Origin: Acrasis kona
Taxonomy: Eukaryota; Heterolobosea; Eutetramitea; Acrasida; Acrasidae
Assembly (NCBI GenBank): GCA_026419775.2
Contig: JAOPGA020001632.1
Location: forward strand, 1-64,000
Direction: 5' to 3'
Length of the DNA stretch: 64,000 nt
The translations under genes and the position numbers were made by a program. Under the pieces are notes generated by a model. The model was not told the DNA's origin. It saw nothing but the letters and a program-made list of their open reading frames with translations, and searched no databases. The stretch's first letter is position 1; each line of letters starts with the position of its first letter. Below, one piece after another: positions 40,747-50,333 of this stretch.

Positions 40747-42756
40747 ATGGAGCAAGTTGTTGCACAGGCTCAAATCAATGATGAGAGAAGGACATTGAAA
40801 TCGTCTATTCAAAGTTTGGAAACAAATGATTTTGTGCGTAGAAACGCTATGTACCCAGAGGCACTACTGCTCAGAAGTCGTGAAAATGTACCTACGGCAT
40901 ATCACTCGTTCAAAAGATCAGTAGAGACCAACCCAAACAAATATTGCATGGGAAGAAGGACAAAAGACCCTGCCACTGGAGTTGCTGGTCCTTATGAATT
41001 CATCACTTACGCACAAGCCTATGAAACCATCAAGAACTTTGCATCAGGCTTAAGAAGCATTGGTGTCGAACCAGAACAACATTTGGGCATCTTCTGCAAA
41101 AATAGAATGGAATGGCAATTAACAAGTGAGGCGTGCCACACTCAGAGCATTGTTACAATTGCACTTTATGACACACTCGGTGGAGATGCCGTCTCCTACA
41201 TCATGAATCATGGTGAGATTGTTTGTTTGTGCATGAGCAGAGAAGAAATCAATCACACTTCCGTCGTCCTCTCCTCTTGCGAATTTGTTCGCCATGTGAT
41301 TTGCTACGACGTTTTGTCTCCACAAGAGTTTTCCATACTTAACGAGGCCAAACCAGGAGTGCGCATTCTTACTTTTGATGAGGTAGTCAAGATCGGATCC
41401 CAATCTCCTTATATACCAGTAGAGCCAACTGCTGACTCAACAGCCACAATCATGTACACTAGTGGCACAACGGGCCAACCAAAAGGTGTTATATTGACAC
41501 ACGGAAATTTAATATCATTCGCCAACTCTACAAAACTTATTCTGCCAGAAAGCTCACCCGAAGGAGAGGTCATGTTATCATTCCTGCCACTCGGCCACAT
41601 TTTTGAAAGGTGTGTGGAGGTGAGCATGTTTGAACAGGGTGGATGTGTCGGCTACTACCAAGGAGATGTAACCAAACTGGCTGATGATCTAAAGGAATTA
41701 CGTCCAACTATTTTGGTGTCGGTGCCTCGTGTTCTAGACCGCCTGTATGATTCCATCAAGACAGCGTACAATAACCTAAACTTTATGAAGAAGTATCTTT
41801 TTGACCAAGCATTCGCCGCCAAGGAATACGCAATAAGAAATAATGGATCAACGCCAATATGGGACCGCATCATCTTTAGCAACATCAAGGCTAACGTTGG
41901 AGGACGCGTCAAGTACATTATTAGCGGCGGTGCACCCTTGAGATCAGTGGTCCAAGAATACTTGAGAATCGCACTTGATTGCAGTGTCGTTCAAGGTTAT
42001 GGATTGACTGAGACCTGCTCAGGCGGTTCACTTCAGATTCCTGGACAATTAAGCACCAGCAACATTGGGCCACCCATTCCATCAAACGAGATCAAACTAG
42101 TAAGTGTTCCAGAGATGAATTACTTAAACACAAACAATCCACCCACTGGTGAGATTTGCATTAGAGGACTCAACGTATCGAAAGGATACTACAAAGACCC
42201 AGAAAAAACTGCAGAGGTGTTTGACAAGGACGGATGGTTCCACACTGGAGATGTAGGAATGTGGAATGCTGATGGCACACTTACCATTATCGACAGAGTG
42301 AAGAACATGTTCAAGCTCAGTCAAGGAGAGTACGTAGCAGCGGAGAACTTGGAAATGATTTTAGGACAGTCACCTTTTTTAACAAGACTGTGGATTTACG
42401 GAGATTCTACACACAATTCTCTTGTAGCGGTTGGAGTAGTCAACATGGATTATACAAAACAATGGGCACGCGAGCATCACATTAAAGATACATTACAAGA
42501 CGTTCGTACAAAGGAAGCAGTGTTAAGAAGCCTTGCCTCATTGGCCAAGAAAAAGAAACTACAGGGATTTGAATACGTGAAGAACATTTATTTGGTAGAC
42601 GTTGATTTTGATTCACCAAAGATCAATGGAACCACACCTACTCTCAAGTTAAAGAGGAATGTACTACAAGCACACTTTAAGCAGCAGATCGAAGACATGT
42701 ATCAAGAACTGCAGATGAAGAATACTAAACCTGAATCAATAAAATCAAAGTTGTGA
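40747..42756 (+). CDS. Long-chain acyl-CoA synthetase
   Basis: 669 residues, single exon, normal length for the ACSL family. It activates fatty acids to acyl-CoA with ATP. The AMP-binding signature is present (IMYTSGTTGQPKGVILTHGN), as are PLGHIFERCVE, the VQGYGLTETCSG motif, GWFHTGDVGMW, and the fatty-acid signature around IIDRVKNMFKLSQGEYVA. There is no long N-terminal membrane anchor and no obvious peroxisomal C-terminal tripeptide (it ends SKL; PTS1-type SKL is in fact present as the final three residues, so peroxisomal import is plausible). Codon use leans to C at third positions, suggesting good expression. Confidence 0.95.
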   Translation: MEQVVAQAQINDERRTLKSSIQSLETNDFVRRNAMYPEALLLRSRENVPTAYHSFKRSVETNPNKYCMGRRTKDPATGVAGPYEFITYAQAYETIKNFASGLRSIGVEPEQHLGIFCKNRMEWQLTSEACHTQSIVTIALYDTLGGDAVSYIMNHGEIVCLCMSREEINHTSVVLSSCEFVRHVICYDVLSPQEFSILNEAKPGVRILTFDEVVKIGSQSPYIPVEPTADSTATIMYTSGTTGQPKGVILTHGNLISFANSTKLILPESSPEGEVMLSFLPLGHIFERCVEVSMFEQGGCVGYYQGDVTKLADDLKELRPTILVSVPRVLDRLYDSIKTAYNNLNFMKKYLFDQAFAAKEYAIRNNGSTPIWDRIIFSNIKANVGGRVKYIISGGAPLRSVVQEYLRIALDCSVVQGYGLTETCSGGSLQIPGQLSTSNIGPPIPSNEIKLVSVPEMNYLNTNNPPTGEICIRGLNVSKGYYKDPEKTAEVFDKDGWFHTGDVGMWNADGTLTIIDRVKNMFKLSQGEYVAAENLEMILGQSPFLTRLWIYGDSTHNSLVAVGVVNMDYTKQWAREHHIKDTLQDVRTKEAVLRSLASLAKKKKLQGFEYVKNIYLVDVDFDSPKINGTTPTLKLKRNVLQAHFKQQIEDMYQELQMKNTKPESIKSKL

Positions 42757-43109
42757 ATGCAATGCTTTTTTACTTGACTGGTCTTGATTGTTTGTTTCAA
42801 GCACACCCCGGACAATTGACTTAGTGAGATTGAAATTATCCGTAACAGAATTTTTGAAAAGATAACGCAAAACAGTTTACGATTCCATGAGGACAAATGT
42901 GAACGCTGAGCATTTATTGTTGGTGCATATATCGACACAAAAAAAAATCAATGAAGTTGACAACACCGCTCGCCAATCATTTATTCCCATTACAACATAC
43001 CGACAAATCAATATGTAGAAAGGATAATAATAAACTATAAATTTCGCCGGAAAAAGTAGAGGTTATTTTTAGTTTTTGATCCAGTTATTTCTCGATGATC
43101 AAAAATGTC

Positions 43110-43117
43110 TATAAAAG
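43110..43117 (+). promoter_or_regulatory. TATA-like box of the repeat-protein gene
   Basis: TATAAAAG lies 67 bp before the ATG of the repeat protein, followed by an A-rich, G-poor leader (43141-43183). It is the clearest TATA element I see in the window. The remaining gene-free stretch 42757-43109 shows nothing else I can name. Confidence 0.55.
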
Positions 43118-43183
43118 CATAGCGTCCAAACAGTCCCTAAACAAAAATAAATTAAAACACAAACACAACAACCAACATTAACA

Positions 43184-44554
43184 ATGCCAGCACGTCAAAC
43201 AAGCACAGAGTCATCCATCGACGAAAGACCAGCCACCCGCTCCCAAGGACCAGCCGATGACACCACAGACAAGAAGCGTACCGCCGTTCAAGCAGGTGTC
43301 AACAAGAACGACCCAATCCCTGAGAAGAGATCCAAGTCAGAGGGCAGTGAGACCAGCACCACAGAGCGTGCCAAGGACGGCCGCAGACAAGGTCACCAAC
43401 CCCATGAGTCCATCGACGAAATCTTGAAAGACGAGGACTATGAATTGGTCAGCGAACGCACAAACAAATACGGAAACTCCACCCTCATCTTCCTTGACAA
43501 GAACTCTGGATACCACGCCACCTACCCCAACGTCTCTCACGAGCACTACAAGCCAGGATCCAGAGACGTCGTCAAGGATGACTCCAGAAAGTCATACTCA
43601 AGAAGAGACGACGATGACGTCAAGCACGGTCACGTTCAAGGCGCTGTCTTACACCCAGAGACCGACAAGAGATTGAAGGAGAACCAAGACGGTAAACCAT
43701 ACCAAGCTGAGGCCGGAAAACAATCACACAAGGACACACCCTCAAAGACTGAAGCCAAGGACGACAGCAAGGATGCCAAGTACGAGGCCAACAGAAAGGA
43801 TGACAGCGTACAACACGGTCACACTCAAGGTGCAGTTCTCCACCCAGAGACTGACATGCGCCTAAAGGAGAACAGAGACAAGAAGGAACGCAGCTATGAC
43901 ACTAAGCACCCCGAAGCCAACAAACAATCAACCAAGAACGGAACCGGCTACGAGAACAAGGATCACTCCTACGAAACAATTTCTCAAGACGATCGTTATG
44001 AATTGGTCGAAGAACACGAAAACAAGAATGGTGCCTCAACCTTAGTGTACAGAAACAAGGACACCGACTACCACATTGTCTTCCCCAACGTCAAGAAGTC
44101 AGATGACGACAAGTCAACCACTAAGGACTCCAAGGACGACAAGTATGAAGCCAACAGAAAGGATGACAACGTCCAACACGGACACACTCAAGGTGCAGTT
44201 CTCCACCCAGAGAGCGACAAACGCCTAAAGGAAAACAGAGATGACGGCGAGTCCAACGACGATAAGCAAGCCAAGTATGAAGCCAACAGAAAGGACGACA
44301 GCGTCAAGCACGGACACACCCAAGGTGCCGTTCTTCACCCAGAGACTGACATGCGTCTAAAGGAGAACAGAGACAAGGCAGAGGAAGGTAAAGATTCTAA
44401 GACCACCACTAAGGACTCCAAGGATGATGGCGTCAAGCACGGACACACCCAAGGTGCCGTTCTTCACCCAGAGACAGACAAGCGTCTAAAGGAGAATCAA
44501 GATGGAAAGCCATACCAAGCAGAGGCTGGCAAGCAATCACACAAGAATGAATAG
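43184..44554 (+). CDS. Highly hydrophilic repeat protein (possible stress/hydrophilin type)
   Basis: 456 residues, single exon, almost no hydrophobic core: rich in Lys, Asp, Glu, Asn, Gly and His. Five copies of a 24-residue unit (VKHGHTQGAVLHPETDKRL then KENQD or KENRD) occupy the second two thirds. Two copies of a different 32-residue unit start YELVSER.. and YELVEEH.. and end YPNV or FPNV (43439-43534, 43997-44092). There is no signal peptide and no membrane segment. Codons end in C or G far more than in neighbouring genes, and a TATA box is present, both suggesting strong expression. The composition resembles LEA/hydrophilin proteins of desiccating or encysting cells; that is inference only. 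Confidence 0.82.
   Translation: MPARQTSTESSIDERPATRSQGPADDTTDKKRTAVQAGVNKNDPIPEKRSKSEGSETSTTERAKDGRRQGHQPHESIDEILKDEDYELVSERTNKYGNSTLIFLDKNSGYHATYPNVSHEHYKPGSRDVVKDDSRKSYSRRDDDDVKHGHVQGAVLHPETDKRLKENQDGKPYQAEAGKQSHKDTPSKTEAKDDSKDAKYEANRKDDSVQHGHTQGAVLHPETDMRLKENRDKKERSYDTKHPEANKQSTKNGTGYENKDHSYETISQDDRYELVEEHENKNGASTLVYRNKDTDYHIVFPNVKKSDDDKSTTKDSKDDKYEANRKDDNVQHGHTQGAVLHPESDKRLKENRDDGESNDDKQAKYEANRKDDSVKHGHTQGAVLHPETDMRLKENRDKAEEGKDSKTTTKDSKDDGVKHGHTQGAVLHPETDKRLKENQDGKPYQAEAGKQSHKNE
43619..44503 (+). repeat. Five in-frame 72-bp coding repeats
   Basis: Units start at 43619, 43808, 44171, 44303 and 44432, each 24 codons long and separated by variable linkers. Units 1 and 5 are also followed by the same extension (GKPYQAEAGKQSHK). 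The linkers differ in length, so this is an old dispersed repeat rather than a fresh tandem array. Confidence 0.9.
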
Positions 44555-44646
44555 ACGTATTGCAAACATGCTGATGTACTAATAAATTAATTTAAAAATA
44601 ACAAGTTTGTTACAACTTCTGTCCCGCTTCATTATTCACTTTGGAG

Positions 44647-46568
44647 ATGGCAAGCAAAAGAGTGTTTTATACTGACGAACAATATCATGCAAGACCTCCC
44701 AACGCTAATGATCACGTTTCAATACTACAACAACAATTATTCGACACGCAAAAGAAACATCAGCAAGATGACATGGAGCTAATGTCCCTTCAGCGCGAAA
44801 TCCGCGAAAAGAACAAGGAATATAGAACGATACAGCTTAAATATGACCAACTAAAAAATGCATTTCAACAAGTAAAGGAAAATCAAGCAACAATACTGTC
44901 GCATCTAGAGGATTTAAAGAATGAAATAGAGGAGGTAAGTATAATGACGTTGAACGTAACCAACCTGCACACAGGAAAGGTCCAAGAATGTAGAATTAAG
45001 CGACCAGCTACAGTTGGCCCAGGTCGAGAATGCTAAAATACACGATGTAAGGCAATGATTTGTACTCTTATCATTCTTTAGGCGAAAATCAAAAATGAAG
45101 AGCAGCAAAAGGAAATTGTTCTGTTGAAGGAGGTCAAAAAGAGTCTCGAGAAGGCTTTGATGGACGACAAAAAGTCATCCGATTCAAGAACAGTCAAGAA
45201 GTACGAGCAACAAATTGAGATCCTGAACGAAGAGATCAGAAAATGGAACGAAACAAGTAAGAAGCAATATTCTGAAAATAAACAGGTCTCCACAAAATTA
45301 CAAGTGGCCAACAGTAATCATTTCGACCGATGAAATCACTAACCTTTTCAGCTAGGATTGAAGCTCTCATCAAGGAAAATAACGACACCAAAAGTCAGTC
45401 ACTTTTACATGAGGAGAGGGTTAGAAAGTTGGAAAAACAGATTGAAATGTCCAACCTCATGATGGAGTCGGTCAAGAAGAAGAAGGAGCTGAAGCACACC
45501 ACGGATCAATTCACACAGACCGACCGCGTGATTGAAAAAGTGAAAGAACAGCAAGCGCCGCCACCTCGTCAAGAAGTAGAGCGTAAAATCGTACCAAAGC
45601 CATCAACGGCCGCTACCGTGGAGAAGAAATTAGAGCCAAAAAGCAAGTTTGCATTAAAGTCTGATGTACATTTTTTACAAGATAAAAATATATGTGAAGT
45701 AACAATAGATACGCTGGTACTGAAGAGTGACTTTGTGTCTCAAAATAATTTAGCGCCTTTATTCTTTAGTGTTGATTTCTTCGAACATGACACTCAAGCA
45801 ACCATCATTGTGGAACCCAACCTGAATCATAATAATTTCTCTTCGGCTCCCAGTATAAGGTTTGGAAACGCTTTAAGGTTTGAAGTGGTTATGAATGAAA
45901 TGTTCTTGTATTATTTGCAGAACGGAGAGTTGTTGTTAGAGTTGAACGTCACCAGGGGACAGGATTTTGATGTGGTTGGGAGATCGTCGATACCTCTCAC
46001 GGATCTTGTAACACAAGAACAACCAATAAAAGCGTTTGCTGTTGTGGTCAGTTCAAAGAATGAAAATGTTGTGATTGGCACTGTAAATTATCTTATATCC
46101 ATGGATGTTCCTATTCTAAAATGTGTAAAACAAGACAAATCGGCTTTGAATAAATTTTTGAAGTTGCTGTCTGCAAATCATAAAAAGAATGATGATGTCG
46201 AAGTTCATCAAACTGTTATTAGACTTTTGTTTTGTAATCAAGTCCCAACTAAGAAGAGTGGATCAACCGTCAGTGTACACTATAAATTTTACACATTTAG
46301 TACATATAAAACTAAGTTTGTACATCTAGGAGAGCATGGCGATGCTAAGATTAATGATGAACAAGTATTCCCTGTCGATAATGACTTTGAGTTTAAACAA
46401 TACTTGAGGAAATCAAATCTTGATGTGTTATTGGTTGATCAGTCCAGTAATATCCTTGGGGAGGCATGTATTCCGCTAAGAGATTTACTAAGTACTAATG
46501 CTGTAATTGGTGTGTACAAACTATCAAGTGGAGGGGAAATTAAGATTGAAATTGAAAAATCAAAATAA
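44647..46568 (+). CDS. Coiled-coil/C2 protein, RPGRIP1-like
   Basis: Exons 44647-44934, 44975-45046, 45082-45313 and 45352-46568, with introns of 35-40 bp; 602 residues. The ATG at 44647 is used because the frame's earlier TTG is unlikely. The first ~250 residues are continuous coiled coil (LMSLQREIREKNKEY and so on). A C2 domain of the RPGRIP1/RPGRIP1L type follows (LAPLFFSVDFFEHDTQAT, FVVMNEM-like strand, LLLELNVTRGQDFDVVG), and a second C2-like region lies at the C-terminus (TVSVHYKFYTFST to the end). RPGRIP1L is a scaffold of the ciliary transition zone, so a basal-body/flagellar role is likely in a cell that can form flagella. Confidence 0.83.
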
Positions 46569-46610
46569 AATTAATTAGTGTTTAAGTGATTTTAGTTTCA
46601 TATCTTAACC

Positions 46611-46628
46611 TTGGAGTGATCACTCCAA
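46611..46628. repeat. 18-bp perfect palindrome
   Basis: TTGGAGTGATCACTCCAA is a perfect inverted repeat with no spacer. It lies 43 bp after the RPGRIP1-like stop codon and 213 bp before the ATG of the dioxygenase/F-box/Rho gene. It could be a dimeric transcription-factor site or part of a 3' hairpin. Nothing else notable is seen in 46569-46841. Confidence 0.7.
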
Positions 46629-46841
46629 CATGCGACCATATGGGCCGCAAAAGTAAAGTACAGGCAAGTTAAAGGTTGAGGGATAATGTGGGTTGCAACA
46701 GCATAGTTAATAAAATTTAAAAATTCATTTCAGATCTCTTTGAAAATATTACAGTTACCGTAAAAACCTTGATAATTTGACAACTGTAACTGAAAAAAAA
46801 TATTTTGTAAGTGAAGTTCTAGACAGTTCAAACAACACAAC

Positions 46842-48441
46842 ATGTTTTACGTTCTAGAAGATGAAGACGTACAAGATGTCTTATCCAAATGCCTGTGCTT
46901 TAAAGAACAAATAAAAAAATTCTTCTCTCTTGACATCACTGATAAACAAAGGACCAGTAGCACAGAGAATGATAGCGGGTATACTAATAACGACATCAAG
47001 CAACAATTTCAAATTCGAATCAATAAAACCGAGTTTTATGATGACGACCTTAGCCAATTAGGACTTGCCGCATTCTCATCTTGCTTTTCATACTGCAGAC
47101 AATTTCTAATCGACTGGATTCAAAATCATCAAAATAAAGCAAACGTCACCATCACAACCTACCTAATGGACGCGCTGAATAAATTGACAGACCCCACCTT
47201 TTCGGTACTCATAGCAACAGAGTACTATAGCCACAGTGACGCTACAGATTACTGCCCAGCTCATTTAGACAGTGGATTAATCACATTATGTGTGTCCCCG
47301 GAAGAGGGCCTCCAATTGTATAGTGAAGAGAACCAAGCGTGGTTGAACGTTAATGGTCCTAATAAATTAATTTTACTTTTTGGTGAATCTCTCCAACAAA
47401 TAACAGATGGTGTTGCTCGTGCTAATCTTCACAAAGTTTCTAAAACATCAGTCAACAGGTTCTCTCTTGTTTTCAAATTTAGAATGGACCCAGCCATTCT
47501 CAGTCCTCGCAATCTCTCCGATTATCAAGCCATCCTAGAAGGAGAGCAAAGAAGTGTATATAATCATGTCGACGAATCAAAGATGCCGGTTGACGTGCTA
47601 GAGATGGTTTTCTTGTTCCTTCCTTACAATAGTATTTGTACTTGCGAGTTGGTCTCGAAGCACTGGAAAAAAGTGGCTTGTTCGAATTATATATGGAGGG
47701 AGCAATATAAAATGTATTATGGAAAAAATGATGTGATAGTTATATCATGGAAAGATCTTTTTATTAATAAAGTTTGCACGAAACCAAAAGATGAACTCCT
47801 CCACTCACTGTCTAAATGTGTGTTTGGTTCAACAGAGGTCAATCTCAAACTTGTGGTTGTTGGTGACGGTGCAGTTGGAAAGACCTGCCTAATTATTGTG
47901 TACGCCTCCAAAAAATTTCCGACGACTTACATGCCGACTGTATTTGATGCGTTCACAACTAGAACCAAAATTGATGATGCTTCTGTGTATTTCGCATTGT
48001 GGGATACTGCAGGTATGTTGAATTCAAATTGTTCAAAAATTTACAACAAATGTAGGTCAAGATGATTACGATCAATTAAGACCCTTCTTATACCCTGAGA
48101 CTAATGTATTTTTGATTTTGTTTTCTGTGGATAATAGGGCCTCCTTTAAAAATGTGAAGACAAAGTGGATGCCCGAACTCAAGAATTATAGCGCAACCCC
48201 CATGATTCTTGTCGGAACTAAAATAGATAAAAGAGAAACCGAGGATTGTGTAATGTTTAAGGAGGGTTTGGAAATGGCGAAGGACATTGGAGCGTTTGGA
48301 TATTTTGAAATATCAAGCTTGAACTTGGCAGGTGTAGAACGTCTGTTTGACTGTGCTGCAAGAGTAGGATTGCACCACTCCATGAAAATTCCTTTCTATG
48401 CATCTGTAAAATCCAAAAAGAAGAAATGTACAGTACAATAA
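46842..48441 (+). CDS. 2OG-Fe(II) dioxygenase-like / F-box / Rho GTPase fusion protein
   Basis: Exons 46842-48012 and 48056-48441; 518 residues. Residues ~1-230 resemble isopenicillin-N-synthase-type 2-oxoglutarate dioxygenases: iron ligands H141 and D143 (PAHLDSG), distal H197 (ANLHKVS), and R206 in NRFSLVF as the 2OG-binding Arg. An F-box follows at ~248-290 (MPVDVLEMVFLFLPYNSIC, then the Trp in HWKKVACSNYIWREQY). Residues ~335-518 form a Rho-family GTPase: P-loop GDGAVGKT (341-348), MPTVFDAF effector loop, WDTAGQDDYDQLRP with Gln392, VGTKID. The Rho insert helix looks shortened, and G5 reads ISSLN where SAL is usual. The end is polybasic plus CTVQ, a CAAX prenylation box. The intron lies inside the GTPase, so all three parts are one transcript. 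Function: perhaps a membrane-tethered SCF adaptor under GTPase control (inference). Confidence 0.92.
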
Positions 48442-48480
48442 AAATGATTTGGATTATGTTGTATTTATGGTACACTATTA

Positions 48481-48636
48481 TTACAGTTGGGGTGTATCCT
48501 CGGTATCATTGTTCTTCCATCCCTCGCCTTCTCCTTTTAGTAAATCTTGTGGTGTTCTGTCGTTCATGTGCGCTTTAGTTTCCTCTATGATCTTCTGCTT
48601 ATCCTCTCTCATCCTCTCCGCTTCTTGTTGATCCAT
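48481..48636 (-). CDS. 51-residue hydrophilic protein (copy B of a local duplicate)
   Basis: A short ORF of 51 residues starting MDQQEAERMREDKQ, on the strand opposite to its paralogue at 11109-11273. Shared features: a helical charged N-terminus, HMNDRTPQDLLKGEGEG, and NNDTEDTPQ. The upstream sequence (TAATAAAAGCAATTAAAA before the ATG) is also shared. It differs by two residues in the first 48 and by its shorter end. It converges with the Rho-fusion gene, 39 bp between stops. Function unknown. Confidence 0.7.
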   Translation of the reverse strand: MDQQEAERMREDKQKIIEETKAHMNDRTPQDLLKGEGEGWKNNDTEDTPQL

Positions 48637-48704
48637 TTTTAATTGCTTTTATTAATAGACATTTATTAAATAATTATTACAATGATGAAGAAAAACACAA
48701 AGAA

Positions 48705-48784
48705 AATGCCACACCAATAAAGCAGCTAAATGCAAGTAGCATGAAAGCTCGGGCGGCATAAAAGGCTGCAAAACTCATAGCAGC
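48705..48784 (+). pseudogene. 80-bp fragment of the 11.3-12.1 kb membrane-protein gene
   Basis: This matches 11838-11917 over 80 bp without gaps and with about three mismatches, in the same orientation. No coding frame is kept around it. The remaining gene-free sequence of 48637-49109 contains the promoter of the 51-aa gene and of the secreted-protein gene, but nothing else recognisable. Confidence 0.85.
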
Positions 48785-49109
48785 GCCTTCTGATTCTTGT
48801 TTTCCTCGATCATATTTCTAATGTTTAGCTGTGTGGGTGCCTTCGATTCCTTTGGAGTTGACACCATGCTTTGATGATGTTCATTGCGTAATAGAATTCT
48901 GGTCTCACTTTACCATTGTAAAATCTCTACTTTTGTTACAAAGCTGCAATGGGAAGCTACTGTAGATGGTATAAATAAAAATTGTTTCTAAGTAAGGTAA
49001 GTACTCTATTCTTGAAGTAAAATATCTTACATGGACGAAGGAGTAGCTATAAATGACGGCGTAGAAAAAGTCATTCAGCATAAAAAAAATCAAACACAAC
49101 ACAACACAA

Positions 49110-50210
49110 ATGAAGTACACAATAATCTTATTAGCAATTTGCGTATACGCACTTGCTCAATCACCACATGTCTATTCAGATGGTACAACTATATTCCGTT
49201 TGAATGGTGGCACAATCTCTCAATATCATCTTTCAAACGCTCAATCAAAGGGAGTATCAACAACTATCCAACCTTCTGTACCATACACACAATACAGCAA
49301 ATTCGCAGTCGACAAAAACAACAATATGTATGTAGCGGGAAGTAACAATAATTTGTATAAAATTAACCTCCTAACTGGCGTTTCTTCGCTAGTGGGTGCG
49401 TTCACTGGATACGCTAGCAGCATTGTCAATGACTCCAATTACATTTATATGATTGCAGGAGCTAAACTCTACAGATATAGCCTCAACACAGTAACAGTTA
49501 CGATTGAGGCCAACTTTGGTGACTATTACAAACTATTAATTGAACCAAATGGCGAATACATCTATGGTGTTAAATACTCTGGAGCATTAGATGTATTTGA
49601 CAGGAACAGTATTGGTACTAATCGTTTTACTAAAGTTGCATCTGGTTCAAACTTTGTAACTTCGGTTCTATCTACTGACAACGGACTTCTCACTTTAGAC
49701 CAAGAAACATCAAAGAATCTTTTACTATTCAAGGTCAACAATGGAGCAGTTGCACAGTCGGAATCTACACCATCTTTTAATCAGCAAGGCTCCACAACGT
49801 CAGAGTTTATGGTAGATCCCTCAAACAAGAACAACTTGAATGGCCTCCAATGCCCTAATGGATATGGCTCCACAAGTGGTTCATTTTGCCCACAACAAGT
49901 TGTTTTAACTCCCAACGGTCTAGTTGCGTTGAACAATAGCTCATCAGGAACAAACAGAGGTGGAAGTTATGGCGCTTACGGCTTCGCTATCTCCAACATG
50001 TATGTGTATTATGTAGACTATTATGGAAAAGTGGCATCTGCCCGTGTACCAAGTTCGGTGGTCACACTAGGATCCGCCAAGGCAAGTACATCAACAATCA
50101 AAGCCACAACAAGAGCTCCAACTACAAAAGTACCCACCACAAGATCACCTACAATAACACCAACAACAAAGGCCCCAAGATCACTTCACTCCATGGTTCA
50201 TGTTTTGTGA
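49110..50210 (+). CDS. Secreted protein with Thr-rich mucin-like tail
   Basis: 366 residues, single exon. A signal peptide is plain (KYTIILLAICVYALAQS). The body (about 20-310) has repeated beta-like units with aromatic/Gly turns (YSKFAVDKNNNMYVAGSNNN, IVNDSNYIYMIAGAKLYRYS, LLIEPNGEYIYGVKYSG), which suggests a beta-propeller of the NHL/SMP-30 sort. The last ~50 residues are Thr/Pro/Lys-rich (TTRAPTTKVPTTRSPT), a likely O-glycosylated stalk. Four or so Cys would be unusual for this fold; only a CPNGYG..FC pair is evident. Probably an extracellular or coat protein; no family is recognised. Confidence 0.78.
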   Translation: MKYTIILLAICVYALAQSPHVYSDGTTIFRLNGGTISQYHLSNAQSKGVSTTIQPSVPYTQYSKFAVDKNNNMYVAGSNNNLYKINLLTGVSSLVGAFTGYASSIVNDSNYIYMIAGAKLYRYSLNTVTVTIEANFGDYYKLLIEPNGEYIYGVKYSGALDVFDRNSIGTNRFTKVASGSNFVTSVLSTDNGLLTLDQETSKNLLLFKVNNGAVAQSESTPSFNQQGSTTSEFMVDPSNKNNLNGLQCPNGYGSTSGSFCPQQVVLTPNGLVALNNSSSGTNRGGSYGAYGFAISNMYVYYVDYYGKVASARVPSSVVTLGSAKASTSTIKATTRAPTTKVPTTRSPTITPTTKAPRSLHSMVHVL

Positions 50211-50333
50211 AGCATTCTGTAAAACAGTTCAAAATAAGTGGTAACCTTGTAAAATAAATAATAAATTTTTTCTAATACTTTTTTATTTATAATCTACCAA
50301 ATAAGACACCAGCAGTCTTGAATTTATGAACTC

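Noticed and set aside
43619-44503. Regularly spaced repeats that could be mistaken for a CRISPR-like array
   Set aside because: The units are in frame, encode one conserved peptide and lie inside a continuous 456-codon gene of a eukaryote.
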